Assembly (NCBI RefSeq): GCF_900168195.1 | Contig: NZ_FUYX01000002.1 | Location: 317,501-381,500, forward strand | From: Allobosea thiooxidans | Lineage (GTDB): Bacteria; Pseudomonadota; Alphaproteobacteria; Rhizobiales; Beijerinckiaceae | Direction: 5' to 3' | Length of the DNA: 64,000 nt | Shown: positions 35,548 through 43,026 of the stretch, piece by piece | How positions within the stretch are numbered: position 1 is the first letter of the stretch | Layout: each line of letters begins with the position of its first letter | Notes under the pieces: generated by a model | What the model saw: only the letters and a program-made list of their open reading frames with translations | Told to the model about the DNA's origin: nothing | The model's database searches: none | Made by a program: the position numbers and the translations under genes

Positions 35548-35694
35548 GTGCCGACGTTATTCCGTTTCCTCGTCTTCGTCGCGATCATCGCCGGTATCGT
35601 TTTTGGTGGCATGGTGGCGCTGGTCACCTTCGTCCAGCCGGTGCAGCGCGAGATGGTCGAGATCGTGCCACCCGAGAAGCTGCAGCCGCGATGA
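35548..35694 (+). CDS. Single-pass membrane microprotein upstream of xerD
   Basis: Protein of 48 residues from the GTG at 35548: MPTLFRFLVFVAIIAGIVFGGMVALVTFVQP then a charged tail ending [11 protein letters not shown]. One membrane helix (about 5-29). The stop overlaps the xerD ATG, so the two are coupled. I recall similar short proteins before xerD in Hyphomicrobiales, sometimes loosely labelled histidine kinase, which this clearly is not. A longer ATG start at 35440 would add an unlikely Pro/Arg-rich head. Confidence 0.65.
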   Translation: MPTLFRFLVFVAIIAGIVFGGMVALVTFVQPVQREMVEIVPPEKLQPR

Positions 35695-36620
35695 GCCGGC
35701 TGTCGCGCCAGCGGCTGAACGCCCTCCTCGACATGCTGGCGGCCGAGCGCGGCGCGGCGCGCAACACGCTCGATGCCTATGAGCGCGACGTCACGGATTA
35801 TCTCGGCTTCCTCGGAGGCAAGACGCCGGGAGACGCGACCGCCGAGGACATCCGCGGCTGGCTCGTCGACCTGTCGGAGCGCGGGCTCAAGGCCTCTTCG
35901 GCGGCGCGCCGGCTTTCGGCGGTGCGCCAGTTCCACCGCTTCCTCTACACCGAGGGACTGGTCGCGAACGATCCCACGGCCGCGATCGCGGGGCCGCGCC
36001 AGGGCAGGCCGCTGCCGAAGGTCGTCTCCGTCGGCGATGTCGACCGCCTGCTCGAGACGGCGCGGACGGCCTGCCTGGCCGAGGGCTTGAGCCCGGCTGC
36101 CCGGCTGAAGGCGCTGCGGATGCGCTGCCTCGTCGAGATGCTCTACGCCACGGGCCTGCGCGTTTCGGAGCTGATCGCGCTGCCGCGCTCGGCCGCGACG
36201 ACGCGCGAGCGCTTTCTGATCGTGCGCGGCAAGGGCGACAAGGAGCGGCTGGTGCCGCTGAACGAGGCGGCGCGGCAGGCAGGACGCGACTGGCTCGCGG
36301 CGCTGACCGAAAGCGGGGAAGCCGAGGGGCGCTGGCTCTTCCCGGCGGAGGGGGAAAGCGGCCATCTCACGCGCCAGGTCTTCGGGCGCGACCTCAAGGC
36401 GCTCGCCGGAGCGGCGGGGCTCTCAGCCGCCGCGCTGAGCCCGCATGTGCTGCGCCACGCCTTCGCCAGCCATCTGCTGCAGAACGGCGCCGATCTGCGC
36501 GTCGTGCAGGAACTGCTCGGCCATGCCGATATCGCGACGACGCAGATCTACACCCATGTCCTCGACGAGCGGTTGAAGAGCATGGTGCGCGATCTCCACC
36601 CGCTGGCCGACGGGGAGTAG
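35691..36620 (+). CDS. xerD: Site-specific tyrosine recombinase XerD
   Basis: Protein of 309 residues. N-terminal SAM-like DNA-binding domain (about 5-95) and C-terminal catalytic domain with the arginine in ATGLRVSEL (about 156), the lysine in [16 protein letters not shown] (about 251-255), LGHADIATT and the nucleophile tyrosine in TQIYTHV. It resolves chromosome dimers at dif with XerC. Located by aroK as in many relatives, and not accompanied by mobile-element genes, so a housekeeping recombinase rather than an integrase. Confidence 0.93.
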   Translation: MSRLSRQRLNALLDMLAAERGAARNTLDAYERDVTDYLGFLGGKTPGDATAEDIRGWLVDLSERGLKASSAARRLSAVRQFHRFLYTEGLVANDPTAAIAGPRQGRPLPKVVSVGDVDRLLETARTACLAEGLSPAARLKALRMRCLVEMLYATGLRVSELIALPRSAATTRERFLIVRGKGDKERLVPLNEAARQAGRDWLAALTESGEAEGRWLFPAEGESGHLTRQVFGRDLKALAGAAGLSAAALSPHVLRHAFASHLLQNGADLRVVQELLGHADIATTQIYTHVLDERLKSMVRDLHPLADGE

Positions 36621-36631
36621 GGCCTCGCGCC

Positions 36632-37330
36632 TCAGGCCTCGGAGCAGCGGATCTGCTGGACGCGCTTGGGCATCTCGCCCACCGCCGGGATGAACTGGCC
36701 GGTGGCCGGGTTGAGGATCATCAGCACGCCGGTGGCGACGGCGAAATAGGCGCCATGCAGGTGCAGCTTGCCCTTCTCCTCGAGGATCCTGACGCAAGGG
36801 AATGTGCGCAGATTGGCAAGCGACTGCTGAATCGAGGCGAGTTCCAGCCGGTGCAGGTAGTCGTCGAAGTTCTCGTTGCGGCCGCGCCCGCCGGTGCGCT
36901 CGGCCGCCGGGGCGATCAGCGTAATCCATTTGCCGATGAAGTCGCCGGGCGAGAGCGCTTTCTGGCTGTCGTCGGCAAAAGCGCGGATGCCGCCGCAGCG
37001 GCCATGGCCGAGCACGACGATATGCTGGACCCTGAGGGCCTGCACCGCATATTCGAGCGCCGCCGAGGTGCCGTGGAGCTGGTCGTCCGGCTGGAAGGGC
37101 GGAATGAGATTGGCGATGTTGCGGGCGACGAACATCTCGCCGGGGCGCGCATCGAAGATCACTTCCGGCGAGACGCGCGAATCGCAGCAGCCGATCAGCA
37201 TGATCTTCGGCGTCTGGCCGTGTTCGCCGAGCTCTTCGTAGCGACCCTGTTCGCGGATGAAACGATCGTCGAGGAAGGTGCGATAGCCTTCCGTCAGGCG
37301 CTGCGGGAACGGCTCGGCGGGCTTTTCCAT
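36632..37330 (-). CDS. Beta-class carbonic anhydrase
   Basis: Protein of 232 residues. Zinc ligands C48, H109 and C112 (motifs [12 protein letters not shown] and [10 protein letters not shown]) and the Asp50-Arg52 catalytic dyad are all present. It interconverts CO2 and bicarbonate in the cytoplasm. ATG at 37330 with AGAAGAG upstream. Convergent with xerD across 11 bases. Confidence 0.95.
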   Translation of the reverse strand: MEKPAEPFPQRLTEGYRTFLDDRFIREQGRYEELGEHGQTPKIMLIGCCDSRVSPEVIFDARPGEMFVARNIANLIPPFQPDDQLHGTSAALEYAVQALRVQHIVVLGHGRCGGIRAFADDSQKALSPGDFIGKWITLIAPAAERTGGRGRNENFDDYLHRLELASIQQSLANLRTFPCVRILEEKGKLHLHGAYFAVATGVLMILNPATGQFIPAVGEMPKRVQQIRCSEA

Positions 37331-37399
37331 GGCTCTTCTGGAACAGGAAAGCGCGGATTTCGTCAAGTTATTGTTGCAGTGCGGGATTGACGATCCCGC

Positions 37400-37732
37400 C
37401 TATGTGATCCTGTCGAGGCAGGCCGCGAGCGCGGCCGCCAGGCCGGCGGTTTCGCCCTGCACCGCCACGGTTTTCAGCCTCGCCGTGGCGCCGCTGGCGA
37501 TCGAAAGCCGGGAGCGCGGCAGCTTCAGTGCACCGGCGAGCAGGCGGATCAGCGCGGTGTTCGCCTCGCCTTCGGTGGGTGCGGCGCGCACGCGCGCCTT
37601 CAGGACGACGCGCCCATCCGCGAGCGTCTCGACGCCGTCGAGGCCGTCGCGCCCGCCGCGCGGCGTCAGGCGGATGTCGAGCGCGATGCCGTCCTTGGTT
37701 TCCCGCCAGGGTCGGGCGGCCGGATCCTTCAT
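37400..37732 (-). CDS. DUF167/YggU family protein
   Basis: Protein of 110 residues of the small DUF167 family: IRLTPRGGRDGLDG, KARVRAAPTEGEANTALIRLLA and IASGATARLKTV are typical. Function unknown. In relatives it usually sits next to yggT; here the yggT gene is at 41115, 3.4 kb away on the same strand, with an amidase and a gamma-glutamyltransferase gene between them. Confidence 0.92.
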   Translation of the reverse strand: MKDPAARPWRETKDGIALDIRLTPRGGRDGLDGVETLADGRVVLKARVRAAPTEGEANTALIRLLAGALKLPRSRLSIASGATARLKTVAVQGETAGLAAALAACLDRIT

Positions 37733-37865
37733 GAGCCCTCGCGCGGAAAGGGGCGGCCATGCGCCGCCGGGACATGGACATGCGGCCGTGCTCGCCTAGT
37801 CTGTGGCGCCGGCCACTCGGGGCATAGCGCCTGCGGCGGGCCACGCGCAACGGAGAGCCCTAGCC

Positions 37866-39359
37866 TTGACCGAACCCTGCGATCTCAGCGCCGTCGCCGC
37901 GCGTGCCCTCATCGGGGCGAAGAAGCTGTCAGCCCGCGAACTGCTCGACAGCTGCATCCGCCGCATGGACGCGATCGATCCGGCGGTGAACGCGATGGTG
38001 GCCCGCGACGACGCCGCGGCGCGCAAGGCGGCAGGCGAGGCCGACGAGGCGACCGCCCGCGGCGATGCGCTCGGCGCCCTGCACGGCCTTCCGGTCGGCA
38101 TCAAGGACCTCGAAAACACGGCCGGCCTGCGCACTACCTATGGCAGCGCGCTCTATCGCGATTTCGTGCCGAAGGAAGACCAGCAGATCGTCGCCTCGGT
38201 GCGCAAGGCGGGCGCGATCATCGCCGGCAAGACCAACACGCCCGAATGGGGCGCCGGCGCCAATACGCGCAACGCCGTCTACGGCGCGACCGGCAATCCC
38301 TTCGATCCGTCGAAGAGCGCGGCCGGCTCCTCCGGCGGCTCGGGCGTGGCGCTGGCGACCGGCATGGTGCCGCTGGCGACCGGCTCCGACACCGGCGGCT
38401 CGCTGCGCAACCCGGCCGCCTTCAACGGCATCGTCGGCTTCCGCCCGACGCCCGGGCTGGTGCCGAGCGAAAAGCGCGCGCTCGGCTGGTATCCGCTGCC
38501 CGTGCTCGGCCCGATGGCACGCGACGTGCCGGATCTGTGCCTGCTGCTATCGGCCATGGTCTCCGACGACGGTGCCGACCCGCTGGCGACGACGATCCAT
38601 GGCAAGGCCGTGCGCCGCCCCGAGGATTTCGCCCGGCCCGACGCGATCGACCTCGCCTCGCTCAAGGTCGGGCTCACCCCGGATTTCGGCTTCGCGCCGA
38701 CGGAGCGCGTGATCCGCGAGACCTTCGCGGAGAAGACGCGCGCCTTCAGCCATCTCTTCCATGGCGCCGAAGAGGCGACGCCGGATTGCGACGGCACCGA
38801 CGAGGTCTTCGAGATCCTGCGGGCGGTCGGCTTTCTCGCCGGGCATCTCGACAAGGTGCGCGATACGCCGGACATGGTCGGGCCGAATGTGCGGGCCAAT
38901 GTCGAGGAAGGGCTTCGCTACTCGGCGCTCGACGTCACCCGCGCGATGAAGCAGCAGACGGCGATCTACCAGAACTGGCAGCGCTTCTTCGAGCGTTACG
39001 ACGTCATCCTCTCGCCGGCGGTGACCCTGAGCCCGCGGCCCTGGACCGAGCTGTTCCCGGCCGAGATCGACGGCAAGCCGACGCGAACCTATTTCCACTG
39101 GCTCGCTTTGGCCTATGCCGTCACCATCGTCGGCCATCCGGCGATCTCGCTGCCGGTCGGCCTCGATCGTAACGGCATGCCCTTCGGCCTGCAGATCGTC
39201 GGGCCGCGCGGCGGCGACGCCAAGGTGCTGGCGGTGGCGGCGGCGCTGGAGGCGGCGCTCGCCGGCGACGCGCTGACGGCGCGGCCGGTCCCGGATCTGG
39301 CCAGGCTGGCCGCGGCCCGGCCGATCAGCGAAAGCCCGAACTTCATGGGCTTCGCCTGA
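37866..39359 (+). CDS. Amidase-signature family amidase (second copy type)
   Basis: Protein of 497 residues, the full family length. Catalytic Lys in GLPVGIKDLENTAG, cis-Ser in GSSGGSG and nucleophile Ser in GSDTGGSLRNPA. The TTG at 37866 is chosen because GGAGAG lies about eight bases upstream; a GTG at 37803 has no ribosome site. Cytoplasmic. It converges with a gamma-glutamyltransferase gene, and the pair recalls the amidase and gamma-glutamyltransferase of the nitrile hydratase operon. Substrate unknown. Confidence 0.9.
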   Translation: MTEPCDLSAVAARALIGAKKLSARELLDSCIRRMDAIDPAVNAMVARDDAAARKAAGEADEATARGDALGALHGLPVGIKDLENTAGLRTTYGSALYRDFVPKEDQQIVASVRKAGAIIAGKTNTPEWGAGANTRNAVYGATGNPFDPSKSAAGSSGGSGVALATGMVPLATGSDTGGSLRNPAAFNGIVGFRPTPGLVPSEKRALGWYPLPVLGPMARDVPDLCLLLSAMVSDDGADPLATTIHGKAVRRPEDFARPDAIDLASLKVGLTPDFGFAPTERVIRETFAEKTRAFSHLFHGAEEATPDCDGTDEVFEILRAVGFLAGHLDKVRDTPDMVGPNVRANVEEGLRYSALDVTRAMKQQTAIYQNWQRFFERYDVILSPAVTLSPRPWTELFPAEIDGKPTRTYFHWLALAYAVTIVGHPAISLPVGLDRNGMPFGLQIVGPRGGDAKVLAVAAALEAALAGDALTARPVPDLARLAAARPISESPNFMGFA

Positions 39360-39368
39360 CATTTAATA

Positions 39369-39404
39369 CCATGCTCGGGCGCCGCGGAGCGGGCCCGAGC
39401 ATGG
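39369..39404. terminator. Bidirectional terminator-like hairpin
   Basis: CCATGCTCGGGC and GCCCGAGCATGG make a perfect 12-bp stem with a 12-base loop. It begins 9 bases after the amidase stop and ends 6 bases before the convergent gamma-glutamyltransferase stop at 39411. No long T run follows on either strand, so it may work weakly or protect mRNA ends. Confidence 0.65.
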
Positions 39405-39410
39405 CGATCC

Positions 39411-41006
39411 CTATCGCGCCGCCGCGACTGCCGCCGACCAGGGCGAGGCGGCGTCGCTCGAGCCTTCGGCGCCGTCGCGGTCGACCCGGACGAAGTTCGG
39501 ACAGGCGAAATTGATCGGCAGCACGGAGTGTTCGACGCGCGTCGTCGGCCCGGCCTCGTCGAGAGCCGCCAGGGTCTCGGCCGGCAGGCGCAGATCGGCG
39601 CTGGCGGAATCGGGGCCGGAGACGTCGATACGCGGCTGATGCGCCGTTTCCTCGGTCGACATGCCGAAATCGAGCTGCCAGGCCAATGTCTGGTAGATGC
39701 TGGCGAGGATGCGCCGCCCGCCGGAGGAGCCGGCGGCGAGGCGCGGCCAGCCGCCGTCCTTCGGCGTCACCACGACCGGGCACATGTTGCAGAGCGGGCG
39801 GGCGCCGGGCGCGATCGCGTTGGCGCTGCCGGGGCGCGGATCGAACCACATCATGCCGTTGTTCATCAGCACGCCGGTCGCGGGCAGCACGACACGGCTG
39901 CCCATCGAGGAGAGCAGGGTGGTGGTGACGGTGACGAGATTGCCCTCGCCATCGACCACGGTGAGATGGGTGGTGCAGGTGTCGCCCGGCTCCTTGGCCG
40001 CCGTCGCGGCGCCGAGCCCGTCGAGCCGCTCGCGATAGGCCCGCCGCATCACCTCGGAGAGCCCGGCGAACCAGGCGGGCGAGGGGCCGTCGCCGTCGAT
40101 CGGCGCATCGGCCATGCCGGCGACGACGCGTTCGAGCGTCGGCGCTGCGGTCAGGCCCCCGGCGGTGTGGACGAGGTGGCTGCCGCGCCAGTCGATGGTC
40201 GGCGCCTCGCGCAGCTCGGCGGTGCAGCCCGCGAGGTCCTGCGCATCGACCACGCCGCCGGCGGCGGCGATGTCCGCGGCGAGGGCGCGGGCGATGTCGC
40301 CGCGATAGAAATCATCGAGACCGGCGCTGGCCAGCCGCTCCAGCGTATGGGGCAGGCTGCCGAGCGTCATGAAGCCGGGCGAACCCTGATAGGGCGGAAC
40401 CGGCGGCAGGCCGTTCGGCAGGTAGATGCGCGCGCTCTCCTCGTAGAGACGCAGCACAGAGGCCGAGGAGGAGATCTTCAGCGTCGTGTACCAGTCGGCC
40501 GGCAGGCCGCGCTTCGCCAGCGCGATGGCGGGCGCGAGGATATCGGCGAGTGGCAGCTTCGAGCCGAAGGCCTCCTTTAGCTTGGCATAGCCGGCGACCG
40601 AGGAGGGCGTGACGAAGGAGAGCGGCCCGTGGATGTTGACGTCGCCGACCACCTCCGGCCAGGTGAAGAGGTCCTTCTTCATCTCGCCGGTGAGGGGGTA
40701 GGCGGCCGGGTCGGCGCGGCGGGGCGCGACCGGCCCGAAATCGACCACCTGGGCGCGGCTCTCGCCCGCCTTCAGCACCACCGCGAAGCCGATTCCGCCG
40801 AGTCCGCTGTTCCAGGGCTCGACCGCCGCCAAAGCGAAGCAGGCGGCGACGGCGGCATCGGCGGCGTTACCGCCCTGCTCGAGGACTGCCGCCCCGGCCT
40901 CGGCGGCCTCGCGGCTCTGCGACACGACGATGCCGTGCCTGCCGCGGGCCGCGGGCTTGGTCAGGGTCCAGTTCTGGCTGCGATAGGGGCGAGCGGCAGC
41001 GGCCAT
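39411..41006 (-). CDS. Gamma-glutamyltransferase-family Ntn hydrolase (second copy)
   Basis: Protein of 531 residues without a signal peptide. N-terminal AVLEQGGNAADAAVAACFAL and the canonical processing site GDTCTTHLTVVDGEGN, with T345 as predicted nucleophile and the normal TTH triplet; then SSMGSRVV and AGSSGGRRILASI. The copy in the nitrile hydratase operon has lost the TTH context, so the two probably differ in substrate. Likely self-cleaves into two subunits. Confidence 0.9.
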   Translation of the reverse strand: MAAAARPYRSQNWTLTKPAARGRHGIVVSQSREAAEAGAAVLEQGGNAADAAVAACFALAAVEPWNSGLGGIGFAVVLKAGESRAQVVDFGPVAPRRADPAAYPLTGEMKKDLFTWPEVVGDVNIHGPLSFVTPSSVAGYAKLKEAFGSKLPLADILAPAIALAKRGLPADWYTTLKISSSASVLRLYEESARIYLPNGLPPVPPYQGSPGFMTLGSLPHTLERLASAGLDDFYRGDIARALAADIAAAGGVVDAQDLAGCTAELREAPTIDWRGSHLVHTAGGLTAAPTLERVVAGMADAPIDGDGPSPAWFAGLSEVMRRAYRERLDGLGAATAAKEPGDTCTTHLTVVDGEGNLVTVTTTLLSSMGSRVVLPATGVLMNNGMMWFDPRPGSANAIAPGARPLCNMCPVVVTPKDGGWPRLAAGSSGGRRILASIYQTLAWQLDFGMSTEETAHQPRIDVSGPDSASADLRLPAETLAALDEAGPTTRVEHSVLPINFACPNFVRVDRDGAEGSSDAASPWSAAVAAAR

Positions 41007-41114
41007 GGGTGCGACCTCGATCGATTGCGGAGGTCGCCATACTGCATGGCCGGTGCAAGGGCGTCGAATGCGTCGTGACGGGCCGTGAGCCGCGCGCGGC
41101 GCAGGGCGGATGCC

Positions 41115-41405
41115 TCAGAAGACGTTCGGGTAGATGTAGCGGACGATCACGCTCTGGATGAAGTAGATGACCAGCAGCAGGATGATCGGCGAGATGTCGA
41201 TGCCGCCGAGATTGGGCAGGCGCTCGCGAATCGGGCGCAACGCCGGCTCGGTGATGCGGTAGAGCGCGTCCCAGATGGTGGCGACGAACTGGTTGCGCGT
41301 GTTGATTACGTTGAAGGCGATCAGCCAGCTCAGCACCGCCGAGGCGATCAGGAGCCACACATAGATCTGCAGAGCGAGCAGAACCACGTCGAGAACGGCA
41401 CGCAT
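41115..41405 (-). CDS. YggT family membrane protein
   Basis: Protein of 96 residues with two hydrophobic segments (about 3-25 and 70-90) and the family core [34 protein letters not shown] at 41405 with AAGGAAGATC upstream. YggT proteins are linked to cell envelope and division genes in many bacteria. Its usual partner DUF167 lies 3.4 kb downstream, beyond the gamma-glutamyltransferase and amidase genes. Confidence 0.92.
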   Translation of the reverse strand: MRAVLDVVLLALQIYVWLLIASAVLSWLIAFNVINTRNQFVATIWDALYRITEPALRPIRERLPNLGGIDISPIILLLVIYFIQSVIVRYIYPNVF

Positions 41406-41482
41406 CGATCTTCCTTTTACGCCAGTCCGGAGAGGGTTCGCGGAATATCGGTGCTTACGCCAAAAACAGATGGCGGAAGTGA

Positions 41483-41511
41483 TTGACATCCACGCGACGC
41501 ACAGCCTAGAA
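41483..41511 (+). promoter_or_regulatory. Sigma-70-type promoter of tRNA-Ala
   Basis: A perfect -35 TTGACA (41483-41488) and a -10 CTAGAA (41506-41511) are separated by 17 bases. The predicted start of transcription is about 6 bases before the mature tRNA, suiting a stable-RNA promoter. Confidence 0.7.
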
Positions 41512-41523
41512 GGCCAGCGCCTT

Positions 41524-41600
<77 letters not shown>

Positions 41601-41786
41601 GGCTTTCCCGCACATATCGGACCTCTCCACCGTGATGCTGCCGCCTCGGCGGGCCGAGGCTTGCGCGCGCATTCGCGCTCGGTGAAGTCAGCCGTGGTCG
41701 CCTCGTCTACGCCTGTCCCATGCCCTGAAGCGGGGTGAGCTGGCCAGTGCGGCCCCGCTGAAGCGGGCCTGCCTCCGGTGCGCGGC

Positions 41787-41811
41787 GGAACCGATCGTCC
41801 TCCCCATCGTT
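41787..41811 (+). promoter_or_regulatory. EcfG-type general stress response promoter
   Basis: GGAAC (41787-41791), 16 bases, CGTT (41808-41811): an exact match to the alphaproteobacterial EcfG (sigma-T) consensus GGAAC-N16/17-cGTT. It lies about 50 bases before the ATG of the small secreted protein and upstream of the stress-type membrane protein. The rest of the 263-base gap after the tRNA (41600-41862) shows no gene. Confidence 0.7.
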
Positions 41812-41862
41812 CGAGAAGTATCCCGCGGTTCGGAACCGCTCGTTTTTCGGGGATATCAGAAC

Positions 41863-42162
41863 ATGAAGACGCTATTCATCGCGTCGCTCATCGCGACGGC
41901 GACCGCCTTTGGCGCGCTCGCACAGACCTCGACCACATCGCCGATGCCGGCGCCGAAGGGCGAAGCAGACAAGAACGCCCCGTTGCCGGGTGCGAACAGC
42001 TTCACCGAGGGGCAGGCCAAGAGCCGCCTCGAGGCAAATGGCTACTCGCAGGTCGGCCCCCTCACCAAGGACGCGAACGGCGTCTGGAAGGGCAGCGCCA
42101 CGCATGGCGGCTCCAAGGTGAGCGTGTCCGTCGACTATCGCGGCAACATCACCCGCCAGTAA
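41863..42162 (+). CDS. Small secreted protein, predicted stress regulon member
   Basis: Protein of 99 residues with a signal peptide (MKTLFIASLIATATAFGALA, cleavage before QTS). The mature part ends in a small domain (FTEGQAKSRLEANGYSQVGPLTKDANGVWKG... VSVDYRGNITRQ) resembling short PepSY-like or YpeB-like proteins common in Hyphomicrobiales. An EcfG-type promoter lies just upstream, and a general-stress-type protein gene follows after 16 bases, so both are probably induced in stress or stationary phase. Confidence 0.85.
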   Translation: MKTLFIASLIATATAFGALAQTSTTSPMPAPKGEADKNAPLPGANSFTEGQAKSRLEANGYSQVGPLTKDANGVWKGSATHGGSKVSVSVDYRGNITRQ

Positions 42163-42178
42163 CGCAGGGAGCAAGCGA

Positions 42179-42721
42179 ATGACCCAGACCCTCACCCGTT
42201 CCTATGACAGCTACGAGACCGCCCGCTCGGTCGTCGAAGCGCTCGAGGCCGGCGGCGTCAGTTCCGCCGACATCAGCGTCGTCGGCCGGCACGCCAGGGC
42301 CGACAGGACCGATGACAGCAATGCCGGGGAAGGCGCCGGGATCGGCGCGGCGCTCGGCGGGGCGGCCGGCCTGCTCGCCGGCATCGGCCTGATCGCCATT
42401 CCGGGGATCGGGCCGGTGGTCGCAGCCGGCTGGCTGGCTTCGACCGCCGCCGGCGTTGCCGCCGGTGGCGTCACCGGGGGCATCCTCGGGGCCCTGACCA
42501 GCGCGGGGCACAGCGAGGCGGATGCGCATTATTATGCCGAAACCGTCCGGCGTGGCGGCACCATCGTCTCGGTCCGGGTCACGGACGAGCAGGTGCCGGC
42601 CGTCGAGGCGATCCTCGACGGCGCGACACCGATCGACCGGGACGCCCGCCTCGCCGAATATCGCGCCTCGGGATGGAGCCGCTTCGACGAGACGGCGCCC
42701 CCCTATCGCCCGATGATGTAG
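42179..42721 (+). CDS. General stress protein 17M-like membrane protein
   Basis: Protein of 180 residues. The N-terminal domain (SYDSYETARSVVEALEAGGVSSADISVVG) matches the 17M/YflT-type fold. A glycine/alanine-rich hydrophobic centre (about 57-107) resembles glycine-zipper membrane segments. The C-terminal part contains TIVSVRV and a charged tail. Same operon as the small secreted protein behind the EcfG-type promoter. Probably an envelope stress protein; mechanism unknown. Confidence 0.8.
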   Translation: MTQTLTRSYDSYETARSVVEALEAGGVSSADISVVGRHARADRTDDSNAGEGAGIGAALGGAAGLLAGIGLIAIPGIGPVVAAGWLASTAAGVAAGGVTGGILGALTSAGHSEADAHYYAETVRRGGTIVSVRVTDEQVPAVEAILDGATPIDRDARLAEYRASGWSRFDETAPPYRPMM

Positions 42722-42746
42722 CCGAAGCGGAGGGCGGCCGCAGCCG

Positions 42747-43013
42747 CTACGGGCAGCGTGCTTCGAAGCGGCGGCCGTAGCGGTCGCGGTAGATGCAGTT
42801 GTTCGGCGTGGTCGCCCGCCCGATCACGGCACCGGCGACACCGCCGACGGCTGCGCCGATCGCCGCTCCGCGCCCGCCGCCGGCGATGCCGCCGATGATG
42901 GCTCCGGAGCCGGCGCCGATGACCGCGCCGCCGAGCGTGCGCTGATCAGCCGAATTCGTGTTGCAACCGGCCAGCACCAGGCCAACGGCAAGCACAGCAA
43001 ATTTCCAACGCAT
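42747..43013 (-). CDS. Glycine-zipper lipoprotein
   Basis: Protein of 88 residues with a lipoprotein signal (VLAGCN, lipidated Cys17) and a glycine-zipper region (GGAVIGAGSGAIIGGIAGGG and following), as in the YMGG/OsmB-like small outer-membrane lipoproteins. Two further Cys in the C-terminal tail (NNCIYRDRYGRRFEARCP) may form a disulphide. It converges with the stress operon and lies 13 bases after the SLC13 permease gene on the opposite side, in the opposite order of transcription. Confidence 0.85.
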   Translation of the reverse strand: MRWKFAVLAVGLVLAGCNTNSADQRTLGGAVIGAGSGAIIGGIAGGGRGAAIGAAVGGVAGAVIGRATTPNNCIYRDRYGRRFEARCP

Positions 43014-43026
43014 CGGTTTCCTCCTC

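Noticed and set aside
35691..36620. Tyrosine recombinase as evidence for an integrated element
   Set aside because: Sequence and neighbourhood (aroK, small membrane protein) are those of chromosomal xerD; no att repeats or phage genes nearby, and the tRNA-Ala at 41524 has no adjacent integrase.
41832..41852. A second GGAAC upstream of the small secreted protein as an EcfG promoter
   Set aside because: It is part of the short palindrome GGTTCGGAACC, and no CGTT lies 16 or 17 bases downstream; the site at 41787 fits fully.
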